Assembly (NCBI GenBank): GCA_933207985.1
Contig: OW240915.1
Location: forward strand, 273,574,016-273,638,015
DNA length: 64,000 nucleotides
Direction of reading: 5' to 3'
Source of the DNA: Pelobates cultripes
Taxonomy: Eukaryota; Chordata; Amphibia; Anura; Pelobatidae
The position numbers were made by a program, and so were the translations under genes. This document shows, piece by piece, positions 57,673-64,000 of this stretch. The notes under the pieces are model-generated. The model saw nothing but the letters and a program-made list of their open reading frames with translations, did not search any database and had not been told where the DNA came from. Position 1 is the first letter of the stretch; the number at the start of each line of letters is the position of its first letter.

Positions 57673-58925
57673 CAGGGCCGGACTGGCCCACCGGGATACC
57701 GGGGAATTTCCCGGTGGGCCGGTGGACTTGGGGCCGGCAGTGCAGCACCTGAAAATTTTTTTTCCTCCTCTGAGTTTTTGTTTGGGGGCTGGGGCAGACA
57801 ATTACCGTGGTGGCTGCTAGAGGCTGGTACACAGACAGAGGTGGCAGCCAGCTGCAGCAGGGAGGAGTGAGAGTCTCTCACACATCGCCAGCTCCTCTGC
57901 ATGGCCTGTCTGATAGGATCCAGCCCCCGCACTGGAGCTCTGCCCCCAGCCTCAACCTGGTGAACTTTCACACAGGAAGAGGAAGTACAGGAAGCACCTC
58001 GTTAAGGATCCACACTGCCAGTGACCGGTAATTGTATGATTGATACTGAAAGAGTTGGATAGAGAGAGAGAGAGAGTGTGTGTGTATCAGTGAGCTTGTA
58101 GTGTGCTTGTGTGTGTATCAGCTAGCTTATAGTAAGCTTGTGTGTGCCAGTGAGTAAGTAAGTTTGACTGTTGTGAACTTGTGTATTGGGCAGGGAGCCT
58201 GTGTGTGTTGGTGTGTTTGTCTGTAGTAAGCTTGTGTGGGTCAGAGAGCGTCGGTGTGTCAGTAAGCTTGTGTGGGTCAGAGCACTTCTGTGTTTGTCAG
58301 AGAGGTTGTGTGTATCGTGAGCTTGTCTGTAGTTAGGTTGTGTTTATCACTGAGTTTATCTGTAGTGTGCTTGAGTGAATGTCAGTGAACTTGTATGCGG
58401 CAGTAAGCTTGTCTGTAGTGAGCTTGTGCATGGGTCAGAGAGCGTCTGTGTGTATCGGTGAGTTTGTCTGTAGTGAGCCTGTCCGTAGTGAGCTTGTCTG
58501 TGTCAGTGAGCTTTTCTGTAGTGAGTGTCTGTGTGTGCCATTGAACTACTGTGATTTATTAATGTGGAACATCCTTTTTAATATATATATATTTGCTGAA
58601 ATTATACACATACGCTTACTACAAGCTCACTGACACACACAAGCTCATTGATCCACACTGATGCCAGTATGCTGATATCGGCATGGAGTATTTCCCTGCT
58701 TAAAGAATTGTCCCCAAGCAGAGCCAGTCACAACGGACAAGGGGCGGCCTGGAGGGTGGGTGTTACAGCACTGTAACACCCATGGATCAACTGGAGGGAG
58801 GGGCTGGAGGTAAGACAAAATTCTTCTAAAGCAATAAAAAATACAAGCATACTATGTGACACAATGAATTAGAGGGCTGGAATTATTTTTTTCCAGGGCT
58901 GCTTCCTGTTCCCAGTCCGGCCCTG
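57673..58925. mobile_element. Non-autonomous hAT-type transposon
   Basis: Terminal inverted repeats CAGGGCCGGACTGG (57673-57686) and CCAGTCCGGCCCTG (58912-58925) are exact. The 8-bp target duplication GCTATGTT is exact (57665-57672 and 58926-58933). Length 1253 bp. The interior has a GC-rich first part and a GT-rich minisatellite, with no transposase frame. It shares CAGGGCCRG ends and a GT-rich interior with the hAT element at 17705-19206, but is younger by the perfection of its ends. Confidence 0.92.
58050..58640. repeat. GT-rich minisatellite (GTGAGCTTGTCTGTA units)
   Basis: Imperfect units around GTCTGTAGTGAGCTTGTGTG and GTCAGTGAGCTTGT recur many times within the hAT element. The right part (58600-58650) carries the inverse motif ACAAGCTCACTGACACAC. 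Confidence 0.8.
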
Positions 58926-58939
58926 GCTATGTTGCACTG

Positions 58940-61900
58940 AATGGCACCAAGCAAAGAACCATATGCAACTTTTGACGCTGTCCCTTTAAATATGGTGTCA
59001 TTACCGTAAGACCATTTCCAATTTGATTTCCCAATACATACATGATCAAAGAGATGGAATTAATTATTCACAAAGTAAAAAAACACAAATACTAGAATAT
59101 TTGTGTTGATTTAAAAATGCATTCCTTTATTTAATTAATTATTGGATCATTTGGGACAACACCTATGGTAACCATGCATATATAATTTTGTCCTCTTACA
59201 ATCACAGACTAGTATTGTTGTTGAATACATTTTAAACCTCATTAAGAGGTTTGTTTTGGTTGCTTGCATAATACAGGATTTTTTTTTCAATGTGCGGCCT
59301 CATTAAGTTTGATTGTACTCTTTTGTAAGGGACCTCTGAAGCGTTAAATGAGTTGTTTACATTTCACATTCTACACACAGGAATCCTTTAGACACGATGT
59401 TCACAGCCTAGTGACACTTCATTTTACTTATAATCCATCCCAATCAGCGTAGAGAGACTAAAAGAATGTGTCAAGCTATCTTCAAATAGATATTACTTTG
59501 ATATTACATAGTTAATTAGTTGACAAAAGTTTCAAAGTCTTCCCACCCTCCCAAGATTTTTTTTTACCCATTCTAAAATTGTCCCGAAAGAGTAAAAAAA
59601 AATATACTTCCGAACTCCCAAAGCAATTATGATTTTAGCTTAAATCAAACCCATTGTTAGAATGCCCGCTGTATTTGGCACATTGATTTGACCATCAAAT
59701 TGAGTCACCAGGAGATGATGATATTAAGTGGACATTTATTTCCAGGGTCATTTCATGATATATTATAAAGCTTTTGTCTGAACAATTTGCATTTTTTAAT
59801 TATTTATCCATTTTTCTTTTTAATGTTACTCTATAATATTATAGAAATCATCTACTAGGACTGCTAGAACATTGGGGTGGAAGATTGAGTAATTTACAAA
59901 CCCTTAGACCGTAAGTGACCATAACATGTAGTTTGCCATCAGCTATTTAAACAGACAGCATATGGTAAAGGTGTATTCTGTGTTAAAGATAATACTGGAA
60001 TGCTAATTGAGGGTTTCAGCACAGTCAAACCAAATATTCACTTTTTCCTGTCCTTTCACATCTCAAGAGGGACAACCGTATTAATGTTTACTTGTGTCTC
60101 TGCATCCTTCCTAGATTATCCCCATGTCAAACGAAATAGGAAGAGAAATATTATCATCACAGAGAAAGTTCCAGTCTGTACAACTGGGTGATTAACCACC
60201 TTGGGGGGCCTGTGTTTTTTTTTTTCTCTCTTATGTGACACTATAGGTGGTCCTTGTACTGTTGAGGCAATCTGTAACCTCCATAAACTTTATTATATTA
60301 CAAACTATTTCTAAACATGGTTTTTGAATTGTAGTGATAACAATGTGAGTTTTGGTGAGTGTAAAATTATTACCCAAGGGTTCAGCTTTCCCCTTCATAG
60401 CAAATCAAATTTACTTTTACCTTTACTTTAAAAAAAATAAAATATAGGTATCCATTCTCGACATAAAATCTTAAAAAAAAACTTTTTTACAAGTTCATTA
60501 TTTTGCACTGCATATCACAGTATTTGGATACAGTCTACCGGCAGTATACAGGAATACCATCCTTTTCGTGGAATTACAATTTACAGTATAGTTAACTTGT
60601 GCAAGCAACTTAAGTTTTGCTGTAGTGGTAATGCTGTTAAGAGTATCCTGATGCTCTTCCCTTGTAAGCCAGCAAACGTTTTTTCAATAGTTTGCCACTT
60701 ACATGGGTGCTGCTTGGCTGAGCCTACTTTTACGCCGGCTGAATGACATCCAACTTCTGGGATATCCCAGTTATCATTCATTGGCAACAATTACACTTTT
60801 GTCACGTGTGGAGCATTTGCAGTTTTCAAGGTACACAAGAAGCAAATGGCATATCTGTTTGTACAGTTATCAAATTGTCGAGAACGTTAAACTTGGGATC
60901 AACCAACATAAATGCCAGTTCTCGTAGCCAAGGTTTAACATCATAACCAAGTTGGGTTTCCTTCTCGGTAAAAATTAAGTTTGTGTTAAGGGAAATAAAA
61001 TAAAATTGTGCTGTTTTTAGGTAAGGGGGTAGTCTTGGGTTGTGGTTGTAGTCATTGCAGTTAGTCTTCTTAATGTAAAGTTATATTATTTGTTCAAGAT
61101 CATTTATCTTAGTCTTAGTTCTGTTTTTGGAAGCCTATTTTGTGTTATCTGGGGGGTAAAGGGAGAGATTTTTTGAGGTTTCAGTAAAATTTATTACAAG
61201 GTTGGGGGGAGAGAGCTGGATGCCCAATGAACCGCCTCGGGAAGGGAGTTGGTGGAAGAAGAGAGTAAAAGAAGTGTTAGACAGGAACGTGGGAGAGGAG
61301 TAGAAAGAGAAGAAGGTGTTGTCTACTGCCCTTGGCTTCTTCTGTACCTTTTTTTTGGAAGTTTTGAGGATCAATATTTTTGTAATATGTTGTTTACCAT
61401 TGGAAAGATGTCTCCATCAAACAAAGGTTCTCATATTTTTTGAAATATTTTTGGAGTGTCATGTACTTGTGTGGTTTGCTTATCCATGTCTGTTATATGT
61501 CATTTTTGTAACTATTGTGGAGATAAGAGATTTTTGGAGTTGCCCATACTTTATATAGATTTATTCTTGCCACTAATTTATTTTCAACCCTAGTAAATGA
61601 TAAGGTCTCTTTTTAACAGTTGTTTTAGGTGTTCTATGACAGTAAAAATTACATAAAAGTTTGTCCTTCCACTATTAGAATTATTTTAATCAACCATATT
61701 CTGCAAAAGCACTGGTGTATTTAGTATACCTGTAATTATATAACAAGTCATTTAAATGCTGTTTTATATTTTAGGTATTACATTTGTGTGTTCTTAGGTA
61801 TAAAAGTCAGGAAGGTAATGTTTTCTTTGTAACTCCAAAGGATTCTAAGAAACTTGCTAGTGAAATTTGAGCCATAATGCTTTGTTAGCTCTGTTCTTCG

Positions 61901-62770
61901 AAATTTCATTTAGATGGTAAAGCTGGCTTTATTTATGTTGCAGATAAACCAGAGAACGCTAGCATTATTATTAGTTCTAGGGAGACAGATACTTCCACTT
62001 CACTTTTATGTCAGCCAGCAGTGCGGAAGATTTTTTGACATAATGTCTCGTCAAATTGAACCAAATTTGCTTTGTAGAAAGTCACGAAGCCCCGCAGCAT
62101 TTGGAAGTAATTACATTTTTTAAGAATGTTTTTTAATAAAACTACATAAGGTTTTTGTAAAGTCTGAGTGGCAATGAATGTTTTACAAGGTTGTATTTTG
62201 ATTTTAAGCCATTTAAATATTGTTGGCATTACCGTGGAAAGATATGTTTTAAGCACCTGTTGCATTTTATTGAGGTATTAAACAAAGTCAGTTGCAATAA
62301 ATGAATTTCATAACATAGTTTCAGTACATTTATTTATATAATTTGTCTTTCTATGCATGTGCCTTAAAAACAAATAAGGTAAAACAGGAAAAAATAGCAA
62401 CAAATCTGCAAAAAGTAACATTAGTAGTAGTGTCATGATATTTTACATTACCCTATAGATCACAGGTGAATATCAGCAAAACTATCAACATTCTCACACC
62501 ATCAAGGATGACCAGAAATGCTGGTGGCACGAGTCCCAAAAATAAGCAAAAAGATCTTACATAACGTTTGTGATATTGCTATGGGTTCAACTCTGCTCAT
62601 TCACTCTTAGCTAATTGACCCAGTATATTATTATATTTTCCGCAATTCTGAAACCAAATACTATGAAACCTTTATAGATTATCTGAAGAAAAAAAAATCC
62701 AAAACATAGCAAACAAGAACATGACTGACTTTTCCACCCTTAAATGGTGTACGTGGCACATAAAGGCCTC
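58940..62770. other. Repeat-poor intronic stretch
   Basis: No coding exon, RNA gene or element ends recognised. 59300-59480 and 60000-60190 are balanced and unrepetitive. The overlapping ORFs at 60581-60946 and 61135-61558 have no domain. Confidence 0.4.
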
Positions 62771-62772
62771 CA

Positions 62773-63099
62773 TTACTTGTTTTTATTGAACTGTCTATCC
62801 AAGTAGATAGTAAAGAAGCTGTTGTGCTTTGTGAGGGCTCCAATATACAGTGTAGTCTTTAGGCGATTTAGATTGATCTGGGCATTACTTGAGGCGGGGG
62901 AGTCGTGGCTAGCTTTTTTTTTTTTCTTCTCAGTATTTAAGGGATTTTGGGGAATAGATCCTGCCACTACAGCATTAGATTTTCTGTGTTTCTGAGAATG
63001 CTCGCTGTCTTTGTTTTGCATTCCCTGCAACTCTAATAGCTGTGAATCAAATGGCCACTGTGAACTTCTGGCTAAAGAGGATTCAGTAATTAAATCCAT
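62773..63099 (-). CDS. Unidentified 108-codon ORF, minus strand
   Basis: From an ATG at 63099 in a good initiation context (AAAATGG), the frame stays open for 108 codons. It begins MDLITESSLARSSQWPFDSQ. The middle is polar and lysine-rich (SEHSQKHRKS, then NTEKKKKKASHDSPASS) and the end is hydrophobic/basic (TLYIGALTKH...IYLDRQFNKNK). No domain or family is recognised. An acceptor-like TTCAGCTTCAG precedes it, so it could be an exon of a gene opposite to stau2, but it may equally be a mobile-element or retrogene remnant or chance. AATAAA overlaps its last codons on the minus strand. Confidence 0.25.
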   Translation of the reverse strand: MDLITESSLARSSQWPFDSQLLELQGMQNKDSEHSQKHRKSNAVVAGSIPQNPLNTEKKKKKASHDSPASSNAQINLNRLKTTLYIGALTKHNSFFTIYLDRQFNKNK

Positions 63100-63194
63100 T
63101 TTACATATGGGAATGCTGAAGCTGAACACTGGGTACAGGTCCCATTCTTAAAGAGAAACATTGGATTGGGGGTTCATGGTAAAAGGGATGGAGT

Positions 63195-63260
63195 TATGTC
63201 TGCAGTGCATCTGATTGGACAAAAGTTATTAAGCTTGATAATCTCACCCGATGGGATCGG
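63195..63260. repeat. Fragment related to the 53.4-53.66 kb repeat
   Basis: GTGCATCTGATTGGACAAAAGTTAT matches GAAGCATCTGGTTGGACAAAAGTTAT at about 53545. Confidence 0.45.
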
Positions 63261-63264
63261 GTTG

Positions 63265-63955
63265 GTATAAAAGTAAATTTAAGGGGGGTTTTAAATGCGA
63301 ACATGGTGGGCTGTTAAGCCAAATACATGTACTAATACAGCATACTTAAAATAAAATATATAAATTTATTAGAATCATATTTCAGCATTGTTGTAGATTT
63401 TAATCTGCAAAAGAAACCGATTTCTGGTCACACTGATACTTATATGAGTCCTAAATTATTTTTGCATTATTTAAAAGTAGCATATGGTGTCCAGTTCAAG
63501 GACTTAAAATTAACCGGCATTAGGAGCTAAACTTTAACTTTTTTATTTTTCTGAGGTTGGCAGATTTTGCTGATGCAGAAATGTAATTATTTCATTATTT
63601 TTCCCAATATCTTTGCAGTTTCTCCTCTGGCCAAAATGTACCGGTAGTGATGCTAAGTTGAATGCTGGCAGGTTTCAGAGTTCTGAGTTTCTGTATAAAG
63701 ATTTACAATTTCCCCTAGTCAGGAATCTGCATTCCAGAAAAGAGGAACATTTTGCAGAATAATGCAGCACCGCTGCTACAGTGTGAGAAAAGACTATAAC
63801 GTTAATAAAGTTTTTCACAACTTGACTTGTAAATATGAAGTTATATATGTCAAATAGGTAGATGTGTTGTCTTCATTGTGATATGTTTTTACATGTTCTT
63901 AAAGAACGGAATAAATAACTTAACGCAAGTTTGGTGCCTGATTGGCTTCATGATG
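63265..63955. other. Unassigned intronic stretch
   Basis: No feature recognised. Confidence 0.5.
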
Positions 63956-63959
63956 CTTA

Positions 63960-64000
63960 ATGGGAAACTATAGTGCCAGAAAAACAGTTGTTTTCAAAGC
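63960..64000. mobile_element. Left end of a T2-like MITE, cut by the window end
   Basis: GGGAAACTATAGTGCCAGAAAAACAG matches the left ends at 2520 and 34380. Confidence 0.55.

Larger units (their letters stand above)
49369..64000 (+). other. stau2: Start of the stau2 intron after the dsRBD5 exon (continues beyond window)
   Basis: No further Staufen exon was found, so at least 14.6 kb of intron remains. It includes a Penelope-like element (about 54960-57560), a hAT element (57673-58925) and a minus-strand ORF of unknown nature (62773-63099). Confidence 0.75.

Noticed and set aside
49369..64000. Final stau2 exon (segment starting AALSALKQF in mammals)
   Set aside because: I read through the region and found no acceptor followed by matching codons, so I do not call it.
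1..64000. tRNA, rRNA or snRNA genes
   Set aside because: No cloverleaf boxes or conserved rRNA/snRNA segments were recognised, though a covariance-model scan was not possible.

Overview
The window is vertebrate, almost certainly anuran (frog), nuclear DNA. It lies inside one long gene read on the + strand. Four exons with clean splice sites and continuous reading phase encode the C-terminal half of Staufen2 (stau2), a double-stranded-RNA-binding protein of mRNA transport and decay. I assign the family from memory of vertebrate Staufen2, so the gene name is secure but the species is not. The exons are 7735-7866 (end of the fourth dsRNA-binding domain), 11137-11194 (short linker, with a possible alternative acceptor three bases earlier), 24973-25280 (linker plus Staufen-swapping-motif region) and 49255-49368 (first half of the last dsRBD-like fold). 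The 5' exons lie before the window. The exon(s) carrying the final helix and C-terminus were not found and should lie beyond 64000.

Everything else is intron, about 3.3, 13.8 and 24.0 kb between the exons plus >7.7 kb before and >14.6 kb after, and much of it is transposable element. The commonest class is short TTAA-flanked elements whose ends resemble TTAAAGGGACACTATAG. These are T2/Kolobok-type MITEs as known from Xenopus, which is the main reason for calling the organism a frog. Many are chains of perfect hairpins. Two hAT-type elements have CAGGGCC termini and exact 8-bp target duplications (17705-19206 and 57673-58925). Three or four LINE-derived copies of about 1.3-2.1 kb (4332-6321, 16385-19241, 22664-24515, 45198-47284) show no reverse transcriptase. 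Two of them carry recognisable L1/Tx1-type ORF1, so they look like ORF1-only retroposons. A decayed Penelope-like element on the minus strand (about 54960-57560) has RT motifs and a GIY-YIG endonuclease. A separate about 600-bp Penelope-type terminal-repeat insertion (37973-38574) has a 13-bp target duplication and a hammerhead-ribozyme-like end. Nesting is visible: hAT within a LINE derivative near 17.7 kb, a MITE within that hAT, and a MITE within another LINE derivative at 22.8 kb.

No prokaryotic gene, operon, CRISPR array, tRNA or rRNA was seen. I did not find a clearly new biological system. The observations best worth testing are the hammerhead-like Penelope insertion, the ORF1-only LINE copies, the hairpin-chain MITEs, a CRE plus X-box-like motif pair in the Penelope 3' region, a NAGNAG acceptor and AG|GTAAA junctions in stau2, and a 108-codon minus-strand ORF of unknown identity at 62773-63099.
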